A stretch of 64,000 bases of DNA, taken from Lachnospiraceae bacterium. GTDB lineage: Bacteria; Bacillota; Clostridia; Lachnospirales; Lachnospiraceae. A program made the position numbers and the translations under genes. The stretch covers positions 62,001 through 126,000 of the forward strand of contig JAFWOE010000054.1 of the NCBI GenBank assembly GCA_017509985.1. Reading direction: 5' to 3'. Positions 1 to 7,861 of this stretch are shown here, piece after piece. The stretch's first letter is position 1. Each line of letters opens with the position of its first letter. The notes beneath the pieces were generated by a model that did no database searches, was not told the origin of the DNA, and was given only the letters and a program-made list of their open reading frames with translations.

Positions 1-177
1 GATGCCCGTTCCGCCGGCCCGGGTACTGGCCGCCCGCCTCACGTTAATAACGCGGTCAATGTCGTAGGCTGCGCCGTCTTCCCAAATAAAACTGACAGGA
101 CTGACGATACCGTCTCTGTCAAACCGGACGGTCACATCCACATATACTTTTTCCGGATTCCGATCGGCCTCTGCCAT
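1..177 (-). CDS. partial small conserved protein (3' end beyond window)
   Basis: An open frame runs from an ATG at 177 to the window edge, 59 codons with no stop. It begins MAEADRNPEKVYVDVTVRF and continues with a short mixed strand pattern (FIWEDGAAYDIDRVINVRR). A good ribosome binding site, GGGAGAG, sits just upstream. The look is that of short DUF6504-type proteins that I associate with DNA polymerase IV-like genes in Clostridia, but this is recalled resemblance only. Upstream lies a consensus sigma-A promoter (TTGACA, 17 bp, TATACT) overlapped by a perfect 17-bp-arm inverted repeat. The same dyad is found before the XRE gene, so it is probably repressed by that regulator. Confidence 0.6.
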   Translation of the reverse strand, partial: MAEADRNPEKVYVDVTVRFDRDGIVSPVSFIWEDGAAYDIDRVINVRRAASTRAGGTGI

Positions 178-285
178 AACTCTCCCGCTTTCTGCTGTCC
201 GTACCCGGCGGCCGGAACGTGGTGCCCTTTTTCCGTGAATCGGAACGTTCCGGCCATTCCGGGTATCCCCGGGTTCTGTAACGAG

Positions 286-332
286 AGTATAGAATAACTT
301 CCGATTTTTGTCAAGCAAAAATCGGAAGTTAT
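286..332 (-). promoter_or_regulatory. sigma-A promoter with perfect dyad operator (leftmost gene)
   Basis: Arms ATAACTTCCGATTTTTG (294-310) and its exact reverse complement (316-332) flank the 5-nt spacer TCAAG. On the minus strand the spacer and arm contain -35 TTGACA (314-309), a 17-bp gap and -10 TATACT (291-286). A protein bound to the dyad would cover the promoter. The outer AACTTC/GAAGTT ends are 35 bp apart, the same as at the XRE promoter (2222-2256). Confidence 0.85.
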
Positions 333-366
333 GAGGTTTTATGTCCGGTTTTCGGAAATATCTTTT

Positions 367-2181
367 TTATTCGGCGAGCTCGGCTTCCTGCAGCTTGCCG
401 TCTGCTGCGATATACTTCAGGGTCACCGTGTCGCCCTCGTCAAGGATGACTGCCAGCGGATAATCCTTTGCATTTACAGTAAAGTATTTATCCTTTTCCT
501 GATCCAGCCGGAAGTAGTATACCGTATTGCCGCTGATGTTCGCGGAGCGGATCTCTTCGATCTTTCCGGTGATCTCTTCCTTCGCGGCTTCCTCCGGATC
601 CTCGGCAATCTCGCCGACATCCTCCTTCGCTACAATTCCGTTCTGGAGCAGCAGTTCCTTATAATTCTGCTGACATGCCGCGAGCGAAGCGCCGGTTGCT
701 ACGATCTGATACTGCTGGACGTTGACCATCGCATACTGCTTGACCAGTCCGGCCTCATCCTTCAATGCCATAAAGTAGGTAGGCTCATCCGCAATATTCA
801 GCAGCAGCGGGAAGGTTGCCCGGTAGCTGAACTGCTGGACAGCGCCTTCTGCCGAAGACATGGCCGAGGTCTCCTGCGCGCCGGCACAGGAATAATAATG
901 GGCCGTCTTGGTCCTCTGGTTGACAAGAATAAATCCGATATTGCCGCGGTCACCCGTAACGGACGTGACGCCGGTATACATCCAGACGTCATCATCCTGG
1001 GCGATATAGTTATAGCCGGAAGTGGTTTCCGTACAATCCGTCTGCCCGAAGATCGAGTTCCAGAAACCGTTGTGGTATTTTCCGTAATAGTTATACTGTT
1101 CCACGACCAGATCCGCAGAATAAACACGGTCTACCCACGTCGGAACATCCGCGGTCTTATAATACTGCGACTCGCCCGTTACGGCGTTCAACAGAACCGC
1201 GCCGACGGCGTCGGTTCCGGAAAACAGGCCGATCGTCTTCTTTACGACAGAAGCGATCCAGTAAGGCGTGCCGTCCTCGTCGATCTCAAAATTGATGTCG
1301 TCAAACAGGAAGGTCGGATACGAGAATCTCAGATGGCGCATCAGATCGCGTGAAAAGAATTCCGACGGCGAGTATTTTATACCGTCCTGCAGCCGTACGA
1401 CCGTTACTTCCTGGGACCTCATATCGATCCTCATATAGGCCGGGATACCCTGCTTTCGGTTGTTGATCCACTTGAAGAACCCGCCGTAATCCAGATAGGC
1501 CGTACGGATCGGGGCGTTCTTATAGTTGATCTGGCTCGAAGCCGTATTGACTGTGAACTGGCTGACCAGGTCGCTCAGTTCGCCCAGTTTCCGGTTGGCC
1601 AGATTGTTGGCCGAGTCCGCATCCAGCATGGGGATCCGGTCCCAGCGGATCTCATCGATATCTTCGGAAAAATCTGCCGTTTCAATTGTGATGAGCTTTG
1701 AATAGGCCCTGGAGCGAAAAATGACCAGACCTACGACCGAACCGACAATGCAGAGCACGATGATCCCGACAATGATCCAGAAAGGCACGGAAACATTCTT
1801 CTTAACATATTTGATGTAGTCTGTCGCGGTGTCTGCCCGGTACCTGTTGAATATGACCATGCAGATCGTAAAGATCACCACGCACAGCCCGACGAACCAC
1901 CAGAAGCTCGTCGTATGGATGTTCAGTGCCGGAACCCTGAAATAAAAGTAGATCGCGGCAAAGATCAGCGTGATCACCAGGCTCTTGATGATCCTTGTCG
2001 CCGGTGTGCCTTTGGGGGGCTTTGGCTCTCTGGGCTGCCTCGGTTCATTTCCCTGTGACTGCGGGCCGCCCTGTCCCATAAACTGCTCCCAGAAACTTCT
2101 GCCCTGGCTTCCGAATCCGCCGATTCCGCCGTATCCTCCGCCGAAGCCGCCGAATCCTCCGTCATTAGTGTTCATAGGCAT
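367..2181 (-). CDS. Gly-rich N-terminus, three-TM membrane protein of unknown function
   Basis: 604 residues. Residues 1-60 are a low-complexity Gly/Pro/Gln-rich tail with repeated GGFGG-type blocks, followed by three hydrophobic segments at about 65-81, 93-111 and 134-155. The remaining about 450 residues are soluble and predicted extracytoplasmic, with no family I recognise. The acidic C-terminal end (about 520-604) looks like a small all-beta domain. The ATG at 2181 is chosen because AGGAGGA lies 5-6 nt upstream; a second ATG at 2175 would be too far from it. It is divergent from the XRE gene, with about 106 bp between the starts. The overall plan, a disordered Gly/Pro tail followed by TM and an extracellular domain, resembles that of the C11 protease at 58-60.6 kb, but no homology is claimed. 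Function unknown. Confidence 0.85.
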   Translation of the reverse strand: MPMNTNDGGFGGFGGGYGGIGGFGSQGRSFWEQFMGQGGPQSQGNEPRQPREPKPPKGTPATRIIKSLVITLIFAAIYFYFRVPALNIHTTSFWWFVGLCVVIFTICMVIFNRYRADTATDYIKYVKKNVSVPFWIIVGIIVLCIVGSVVGLVIFRSRAYSKLITIETADFSEDIDEIRWDRIPMLDADSANNLANRKLGELSDLVSQFTVNTASSQINYKNAPIRTAYLDYGGFFKWINNRKQGIPAYMRIDMRSQEVTVVRLQDGIKYSPSEFFSRDLMRHLRFSYPTFLFDDINFEIDEDGTPYWIASVVKKTIGLFSGTDAVGAVLLNAVTGESQYYKTADVPTWVDRVYSADLVVEQYNYYGKYHNGFWNSIFGQTDCTETTSGYNYIAQDDDVWMYTGVTSVTGDRGNIGFILVNQRTKTAHYYSCAGAQETSAMSSAEGAVQQFSYRATFPLLLNIADEPTYFMALKDEAGLVKQYAMVNVQQYQIVATGASLAACQQNYKELLLQNGIVAKEDVGEIAEDPEEAAKEEITGKIEEIRSANISGNTVYYFRLDQEKDKYFTVNAKDYPLAVILDEGDTVTLKYIAADGKLQEAELAE

Positions 2182-2209
2182 ATTTCTTCCTCCTGATCCG
2201 TTATGATGA

Positions 2210-2256
2210 TTGACATCGTATAACTTCCGATATATAATAGCAAAAAATCAGAAGTT
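2210..2256 (+). promoter_or_regulatory. sigma-A promoter and dyad operator of the XRE-ImmA pair
   Basis: -35 TTGACA (2210-2215), 17-bp spacer and -10 TATAAT (2233-2238) are all consensus. A 35-bp imperfect dyad runs from AACTTCCGAT (2222-2231) to ATCAGAAGTT (2247-2256), overlapping spacer and -10. It matches the dyad at 296-330 in half-site sequence and overall length, implying autoregulation. Confidence 0.82.
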
Positions 2257-2287
2257 TTCAAGTTCTTCATGAAAGTGAGTCCATAAG

Positions 2288-2713
2288 ATGACATTTGGTG
2301 AAAAGCTCAAAGATCTCCGGCTGAAGCTGAACTATTCCCAGTCCGAACTGGCTTCCGTAACCGGTATCTCTGAAAGGTCATTATACACCTATGAAGCCCT
2401 CGGCGCCATCCCCAGAAAAGGCAATATTAAAAAACTCGCCGAGGCGCTCAAAGTAGACGTTTCCTACCTTACCGACGAAAGCGCCGCCGACCCGGGCGGA
2501 AGCTTCGAAGAAGAGGAATTCCTGCGCAGGGCAAAATCCCGTTACGGCGACAAAGGCCGCCGCGAAGCCGAAGCCATTCTTTCCCGCACCGGTGCTCTTT
2601 TTGCCGGAGGGGCGCTGGATGATGATGCAAAAGACGTTTTTATGGAATCCATCATGAAGATCTACATGGAATCCAAAGAAGAGGCCCGCAGGAAATTCGG
2701 CGGCAAAAAATAA
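2288..2713 (+). CDS. XRE-family HTH transcriptional regulator
   Basis: 141 residues. An XRE/Cro-type helix-turn-helix occupies about residues 5-60 (LKDLRLKLNYSQSELA, then VTGISERSLYTYEALG). The C-terminal half is charged and helical and could be the segment cleaved or sensed by the peptidase encoded next. The stop codon is followed directly by the ATG of the ImmA/IrrE-type peptidase (TAAATG), so the two are translated from one mRNA. In ImmR/ImmA and DdrO/IrrE systems the peptidase inactivates the XRE repressor after DNA damage. By analogy this protein should bind the 35-bp dyads at 296-330 and 2222-2256, controlling itself and the leftmost gene. Confidence 0.88.
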   Translation: MTFGEKLKDLRLKLNYSQSELASVTGISERSLYTYEALGAIPRKGNIKKLAEALKVDVSYLTDESAADPGGSFEEEEFLRRAKSRYGDKGRREAEAILSRTGALFAGGALDDDAKDVFMESIMKIYMESKEEARRKFGGKK

Positions 2714-3244
2714 ATGCTTACAGATTATATTATTTCCGAAGCGAACAGAATCATAAAAAAATACGGATCCAGGGATCCGTATGTGCTTTGCAGCGCCATG
2801 AAGATCCGTCTGCGCCGGATGGATCTCCGCCAGAAAATAAAGGGATACTATTTTTATCAGTCACGCATCCAGAATATCGTGATCGACGAAAACCTGCCGG
2901 ACGTTTTCTGCCGTATCCTGACCGCGCACGAACTCGGCCACGCCGTCCTTCACCGTGAAATTGCCATGATGAAGGGGTTTGCCGAGCCGGAGATCCCTCT
3001 TTCTTATGAAAAAGAGGATTCCCATGAACGCGATGCGAACCTTTTTGCGGCGGAACTTCTTCTGGACGACGAGTCTGTGATCTCTTCTCTGAAGACCAAT
3101 ACCTTTTTTGAAGCCGCAGCAGCGCTGAACGTTCCCGCCGCGCTGCTGGACTACAAATTCTATATCATGCACAAAAAAGGCTATGCCCTTGCGGACATGC
3201 AGCTTGCCAGGGCCGATTTCCTGAAAGGCCGGCCGGAGGGCTGA
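2714..3244 (+). CDS. ImmA/IrrE-family metallo-endopeptidase
   Basis: 176 residues. The zinc protease motif HELGH is at residues 72-76, with a downstream Glu-containing helix HERDANLFAAELLL (104-117) that should supply the third metal ligand, as in ImmA/IrrE (Peptidase_M78) proteins. No signal peptide, so cytosolic. Zero-gap coupling to the upstream XRE gene fits the peptidase-repressor module in which the peptidase cleaves or displaces its partner under stress. Convergent with hslO, whose stop is 13 bp away. The activating signal cannot be told from sequence. Family assignment is firm; the role in stress derepression is inferred. Confidence 0.88.
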   Translation: MLTDYIISEANRIIKKYGSRDPYVLCSAMKIRLRRMDLRQKIKGYYFYQSRIQNIVIDENLPDVFCRILTAHELGHAVLHREIAMMKGFAEPEIPLSYEKEDSHERDANLFAAELLLDDESVISSLKTNTFFEAAAALNVPAALLDYKFYIMHKKGYALADMQLARADFLKGRPEG

Positions 3245-3257
3245 AGCCGCCCGGACC

Positions 3258-4136
3258 TCAGCTTTTTGCCGCTTCCAGCATTCCCTCCAGATCTTCTATC
3301 GAAAATGTATAGCTGCTGCCGCAGAACTGACACTTCAGTTCCGCCGGCTCTTTTTCGTCGATCAGGGACTGCAGTTCTTTCTCCCCGATGCTGATCAGCG
3401 CTTTCGCCATACGGCCTCTGGAACAGTTGCACCGGTACGAAAGTTCATCCTTCTCGAGGATCACGGGCTCAAATTCTCCCAGGATATGTCGGATAATATC
3501 TTCCGGGGTCATCCCCTGCTCCAGCATCGATGTTACAGAGGTCACGAAAGCCAGTTTTTTCTCCAGTGCGTCGATCACCCTGTCCGGTGTGCCCGGCATC
3601 AGCTGAAGGATAAATCCGCCGGCCTGTTTTACGCTCCGGTCCGTATCCACCAGGACGCCGAGTCCTACGGAAGACGGGACCTGTTCACTGGAGGCAAAAT
3701 AGTAGGTCAGATCATCGCCGATCTCGCCGGATACCAGTTCCACCTGTCCGACATAGGGTTCTTTCAGCCCCAGGTCCTTGATCACCGTGAGTGTTCCTTT
3801 TCCCACGGCACCGCCGACGTCCAGCTTTCCTTTCGCCTTGAGCGGCAGAAGGACGCCGGCGACCTCCGGATATCCTTTTACATTCCCTTTTGAATCCGCC
3901 GTGACCGTAAGGCCCCGGGCGGGCCCGTCCCCGATCACGCGGATCGTAAGGATGTCCTTATCGCCCTTCATCATCAGGCCCATCATCGCTCCGGCGGTGA
4001 GAAGCCGGCCCAGGGCTGCAGTGACCACGGGCGAAGTATTATGAATCTCCCGGGCTTTTTCCGCAATCTCCTTCGTCACGGCCGCAAAAGCCCGGATATA
4101 TCCTTCTGCCGCTGTGGCCCGAACCATGTAATCCAT
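3258..4136 (-). CDS. hslO: Hsp33 redox-regulated chaperone
   Basis: 292 residues, the usual Hsp33 length. The C-terminal zinc redox switch is complete: CNC at residues 236-238 and CQFC at 269-272. Reduced, these bind zinc and keep the chaperone inactive; oxidised, they form disulfides and activate holdase function. The N-terminal domain starts MDYMVRATAAEGYIRAFA, typical of the family. The start lies 1 bp after the clpB stop, so it is almost surely the second gene of the clpB heat-shock transcript. This pairs an oxidative-stress holdase with the disaggregase that can recover its clients. Confidence 0.96.
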   Translation of the reverse strand: MDYMVRATAAEGYIRAFAAVTKEIAEKAREIHNTSPVVTAALGRLLTAGAMMGLMMKGDKDILTIRVIGDGPARGLTVTADSKGNVKGYPEVAGVLLPLKAKGKLDVGGAVGKGTLTVIKDLGLKEPYVGQVELVSGEIGDDLTYYFASSEQVPSSVGLGVLVDTDRSVKQAGGFILQLMPGTPDRVIDALEKKLAFVTSVTSMLEQGMTPEDIIRHILGEFEPVILEKDELSYRCNCSRGRMAKALISIGEKELQSLIDEKEPAELKCQFCGSSYTFSIEDLEGMLEAAKS

Positions 4137-4137
4137 C

Positions 4138-6732
4138 TTACTCTTCTTCCTTTTTTACGCTGATTGTTAAACCGTTCTCATCCGCATCGAAACGGATCAC
4201 GTCGCCTTCTCCGATATTGCCTTCCAGAATATATCTTGCGGCCATGGTCTCTACGTGCTTCTGCAGGAACCTCTTCAGCGGTCTTGCGCCGTAGACCGGA
4301 TCGTATCCGTTTTCGATCACATATTCCCGTGCAGCTTCGGAAAGTTCGATCATGATGGAGCGGTCGGCAAGCCTTCTGTTCAGCTTCTGCACTTCCAGTT
4401 CCACGATCTTTCCGATGTCTTCTTTCGAAAGCGGACGGAACATGATGATATCATCGAGCCTGTTTAAAAACTCCGGACGGAAATGCGCCTTCAGCTGCGC
4501 GTTGACCAGGTCCCTTGTCGTATCGGTGATCTCTCCGTCCTGCGAAAGGCCTTCCAGCAGGTATTCGGAGCCGATGTTGGATGTCATGATCAGTATCGTG
4601 TTCTTGAAGTCCACAGTCCGTCCCTGCGAATCCGTTACACGGCCGTCGTCCAGCACCTGAAGCAGTACATTGAAGACGTCCGGATGCGCTTTTTCGATCT
4701 CATCGAACAGCACGACGGAATAGGGCCTGCGGCGCACCGCCTCGGTAAGCTGTCCGCCTTCTTCATAGCCGACATATCCGGGAGGCGCCCCGATCAGTCT
4801 CGATACGGAGAACTTCTCCATATATTCGCTCATGTCGATCCGCACCATGTTGGCCTCGTCATCAAACAGCCGGGCGGCAAGGGTCTTCGCAAGCTCGGTC
4901 TTGCCGACACCGGTGGGTCCCAGGAACAGGAACGAACCGATCGGCCTGCCCGGATCCTTGATGCCTGCCTTGGACCGCAGGATCGCATCGGAGACCTTGT
5001 CGACCGCTTCATCCTGACCGACTACCCGCTCGTGCAGCTGGTCCGCCAGCCTTAAGATCTTCTCGCGCTCACCTTCGGTAAGCTTTGCGACCGGGATGCC
5101 CGTCCACCGGGAAACGATACCCGCGATATCATCCTCCGTGACTTTCTCCTGGACAAGCTTCTGTTCGCGCTTTTCGGCAAGCTCCTCTTCTTCGTCGAGT
5201 TTGGCCTCCAGGGCCGGCAGTTCATTATAGCGCAGTTTTGCCACGGTCTCGTAATCGTAGTTCTGCTCGGCGCTTTCGATCTGTTTTTCCAGTTCTTCCT
5301 TCTGCTTTCTCAGCTCCGAGACTCTTTCCACGCTGTTCTTTTCGTTCTCCCAGGACGCCATGGCGGATTTAAACCGGTCCTGAAGCTCCGCGAGCTCTTT
5401 TTCGATATCCGCCAGCCGTTCCCTGCTGAGCTTGTCTTCTTCTTTTTCCAGCGCGATCTTTTCGATCTCCAGCCTCGTGATCTGCCGGTTCAGCGTATCC
5501 AGCTCTTCCGGCATGGAATCCAGCTGTGTCTTGATCAGGGCGCAGGCCTCGTCCACAAGGTCGATCGCCTTGTCCGGAAGGAACCGGTCGGAAATATACC
5601 GGTCGGACATCGTCGCAGCAGCGACCAGAGCGGTATCCGTGATCTTGACTTTATGATAGTTTTCGTATCTGGATTTGATCCCCCGCAAAATAGAGATCGT
5701 GTCTTCTACCGTAGGTTCCTGGACCATGACCGGCTGGAAACGGCGCTCCAGCGCGGCATCTTTTTCTATGTATTTCCGGTATTCGTCCAAAGTCGTTGCG
5801 CCGATGCAGTGCAGTTCGCCGCGGGCCAGCATGGGCTTGAGCATATTGCCGGCATCCATTGATCCTTCCGTCTTGCCCGCGCCAACGATCAGATGCAGCT
5901 CATCGATGAAGATGATGATCCTTCCGTCGCTGCCCTTGACTTCCTCCAGCACCGCCTTGAGCCTTTCTTCGAACTCTCCCCTGTATTTCGCTCCGGCGAC
6001 CAGCGCCCCCATATCCAGGGAGAAGATCGTCTTGTCTTTCAGCGATTCCGGAACGTCCCCTGCAACGATCCGCTGCGCAAGGCCTTCGACGACAGCTGTC
6101 TTGCCGACGCCGGGCTCTCCGATCAGCACCGGGTTGTTTTTGGTCTTTCTGGAAAGGATACGGATGATATTCCGGATCTCATCGTCACGGCCGATGACCG
6201 GATCCAGCTTCTGCTCCCTTGCCCGCTCGACCAGGTCGATCCCGTATTTGTTCAGCGTATCGTAGGTCGCTTCCGGGTTGTCCGTCGTGACACGCTGGTT
6301 TCCGCGCACGGTGGAAAGCGCCATCAGGAAACGTTCTCTCGTGATCCCGTATTCATCAAACAGCTTTTTGATCGTCGGTGAAGGACGCCGCAGCATCGCA
6401 AGGAACAGGTGTTCCACGGAAACATATTCGTCGCCCATCGCCTGCGCTTCTTCTCCGGCGTTGACGAGCACCTGGTTCAGGTAGTTCCCGACGTACGGCT
6501 TCGCATTCGATACTTTGACCCTTGCTTCCAGCGCCTTCTGCACGCTGGCCGCAAAGTGATCCTTCTGGATCTCCATCTTTTCGATCATCTTTTCGATCAG
6601 GCTGTCTTCCTGATGGATCAGATTGTAGAGAAGATGTTCCTGCTCGATCTCCTGATTGCCGTAGTCATAGGCAACCTTTTCCAATTCGTTTATCGCCTCC
6701 AGAGATTTCTGGGTAAATTTTCTGATATCCAT
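4138..6732 (-). CDS. clpB: ATP-dependent disaggregase ClpB
   Basis: 864 residues from the ATG at 6732. This start is preferred over an upstream in-frame one at 6789 because AGGAGGTG lies 6-7 nt before it and [14 protein letters not shown] is the normal ClpB N-terminus. Features in order: Clp-N repeat domain, first AAA+ with Walker A GEPGVGKT, long coiled-coil middle domain ([16 protein letters not shown] onward) that separates ClpB from ClpA/ClpC, second AAA+ with GPTGVGKT, and the D2-small domain. It solubilises protein aggregates together with DnaK. Controlled by a CIRCE element overlapping the promoter; hslO follows in the operon. Confidence 0.97.
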   Translation of the reverse strand: MDIRKFTQKSLEAINELEKVAYDYGNQEIEQEHLLYNLIHQEDSLIEKMIEKMEIQKDHFAASVQKALEARVKVSNAKPYVGNYLNQVLVNAGEEAQAMGDEYVSVEHLFLAMLRRPSPTIKKLFDEYGITRERFLMALSTVRGNQRVTTDNPEATYDTLNKYGIDLVERAREQKLDPVIGRDDEIRNIIRILSRKTKNNPVLIGEPGVGKTAVVEGLAQRIVAGDVPESLKDKTIFSLDMGALVAGAKYRGEFEERLKAVLEEVKGSDGRIIIFIDELHLIVGAGKTEGSMDAGNMLKPMLARGELHCIGATTLDEYRKYIEKDAALERRFQPVMVQEPTVEDTISILRGIKSRYENYHKVKITDTALVAAATMSDRYISDRFLPDKAIDLVDEACALIKTQLDSMPEELDTLNRQITRLEIEKIALEKEEDKLSRERLADIEKELAELQDRFKSAMASWENEKNSVERVSELRKQKEELEKQIESAEQNYDYETVAKLRYNELPALEAKLDEEEELAEKREQKLVQEKVTEDDIAGIVSRWTGIPVAKLTEGEREKILRLADQLHERVVGQDEAVDKVSDAILRSKAGIKDPGRPIGSFLFLGPTGVGKTELAKTLAARLFDDEANMVRIDMSEYMEKFSVSRLIGAPPGYVGYEEGGQLTEAVRRRPYSVVLFDEIEKAHPDVFNVLLQVLDDGRVTDSQGRTVDFKNTILIMTSNIGSEYLLEGLSQDGEITDTTRDLVNAQLKAHFRPEFLNRLDDIIMFRPLSKEDIGKIVELEVQKLNRRLADRSIMIELSEAAREYVIENGYDPVYGARPLKRFLQKHVETMAARYILEGNIGEGDVIRFDADENGLTISVKKEEE

Positions 6733-6864
6733 TAACAGCACCTCCTTTTTAAGGACTTCCGGTCCGGCCACCCTGTTTTTCCGGAACAAATGTCCGGCCG
6801 CTTTGTCCTTTTAAGATCGATGCGGATCTTCGTCCGGACCCGCATCGTCTTCTTATCTGAGGAT

Positions 6865-6907
6865 AGAATACCACTTATTGTTAGCACTGTCAAGAGGTGA
6901 GTGCTAA
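6865..6907 (-). promoter_or_regulatory. clpB promoter with CIRCE (HrcA operator)
   Basis: TTAGCACTG (6881-6889), a 9-bp gap and GAGTGCTAA (6899-6907) match the CIRCE consensus TTAGCACTC-N9-GAGTGCTAA with one mismatch. On the minus strand the -35 TTGACA (6893-6888) lies inside it, then 17 bp to -10 TATTCT (6870-6865). HrcA bound here would block transcription of clpB-hslO until heat shock. Confidence 0.93.
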
Positions 6908-6938
6908 TTATTATTTATTCTTCTTTCCCTTCCCCGAA

Positions 6939-6995
6939 TCTTAAGAAACTCTTAAGAATTCTCCTGCTTGGTTATTAATAATACACTGCTATAAT
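6939..6995 (+). promoter_or_regulatory. response-regulator promoter with tandem 9-bp repeats
   Basis: TCTTAAGAA occurs at 6939-6947 and again at 6950-6958, 11 bp start to start, the classic layout for tandem binding by an OmpR/PhoB-type regulator. Ten bp further on come a weak -35 TTGGTT (6968-6973), 16 bp and -10 TATAAT (6990-6995). A weak -35 with upstream repeats suggests activation, likely by the regulator encoded next. Confidence 0.72.
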
Positions 6996-7144
6996 AATGG
7001 CATACCATGGAACCCGGGAGGGGCAGACGTGCCCCGAACCGCTGCAGCAATGAACCGGCTAATTAAAGCACCGGAAGGATCCTCTTTTCCGGATGTTAAG
7101 GATCCATGCAACAAATAATATCCCGTACGTGCAGGAGCAAAGTT
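6996..7144 (+). other. long 5' leader of the two-component operon
   Basis: About 140 nt without a convincing gene. It can form a hairpin GGGGCA/TGCCCC (7020-7035) and a second CCGGAA/TTCCGG (7071-7092). Neither is followed by a T tract. The leader ends in AGGAG (7133-7137), which sets the start at 7145. The whole 6733-7144 gap therefore holds two divergent promoters and this leader. Confidence 0.5.
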
Positions 7145-7843
7145 ATGACCAATATTCTTGTATGCGATGATGATAAAGAGATCGTGGAAGCGATCTCGAT
7201 CTATCTGGAATCCGCCGGATACGGCGTCTTAAAAGCCTATAACGGGGAGGAAGCGCTGGAGGTTCTGAAAGAACATGAGGTCCAGCTCGTCCTGATCGAT
7301 ATCATGATGCCGGTCATGGACGGGATCCGGGCCACGAAGAAGATCCGGGAGACCAGCAGCGTTCCGGTCATCATCCTCACGGCAAAGTCGGAAGACGCGG
7401 ATAAGATCCTGGGGCTGGATATCGGCGCAGACGATTACGTCACCAAGCCGTTCAGCCCGCTGGAGCTGATGGCCCGTGTCCGCTCCCAGATCCGCCGGTA
7501 TACCAGGCTCGGCTCAAAGGCCGAACCTTCCGGTGACGACATCCTCACAAACGGCGGCCTTGTGATCAACGACACGGCCAAAACCGTGAGCGTCGACGGC
7601 GACGAAGTGAAGCTTACGCCCATCGAATACGATATTCTTCTGTTCCTCATGAAGAATCCCGGGCGCGTCTTTTCCACTTCCCAGTTGTACGAAGCCATAT
7701 GGAAGGATGACGCCTTCGGCGCCGACAACGTGATCGCCGTTCATATCCGCCACATACGGGAAAAGATCGAGATCGATCCCAAAGACCCCCGGTATCTGAA
7801 AGTGGTCTGGGGTCAGGGCTACAAGATTGAAAAGCAGAAATAA
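7145..7843 (+). CDS. OmpR-family response regulator
   Basis: 232 residues from the ATG at 7145, which has AGGAG at 7 nt spacing; the longer reading from 7106 lacks a site. The receiver domain shows the acidic pocket (CDDDKE), the phosphorylation Asp in LIDIMMPVMDG and the conserved Lys in ILTAKSED. The C-terminal winged-helix DNA-binding domain (about 130-232) contains LTPIEYDILLFLMKNPGRVFS. It is followed 18 bp later by its histidine kinase. Tandem TCTTAAGAA repeats upstream suggest it controls its own transcription. Target genes are unknown. Confidence 0.95.
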   Translation: MTNILVCDDDKEIVEAISIYLESAGYGVLKAYNGEEALEVLKEHEVQLVLIDIMMPVMDGIRATKKIRETSSVPVIILTAKSEDADKILGLDIGADDYVTKPFSPLELMARVRSQIRRYTRLGSKAEPSGDDILTNGGLVINDTAKTVSVDGDEVKLTPIEYDILLFLMKNPGRVFSTSQLYEAIWKDDAFGADNVIAVHIRHIREKIEIDPKDPRYLKVVWGQGYKIEKQK

Positions 7844-7861
7844 TGTTTGGAGTGATTTAAA

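Noticed and set aside
331-1353. Long plus-strand open frame of 340 codons
   Set aside because: It lies wholly antisense to the membrane protein gene apart from its first few codons, has no ribosome binding site and an unlikely composition.
2210-2260. loxP-like sequence (ATAACTTC ... GAAGTT) at the XRE promoter and at 294-332
   Set aside because: Only the outer bases resemble lox; arm length, spacer and context (two sigma-A promoters, XRE gene) fit an operator, and no recombinase is nearby.
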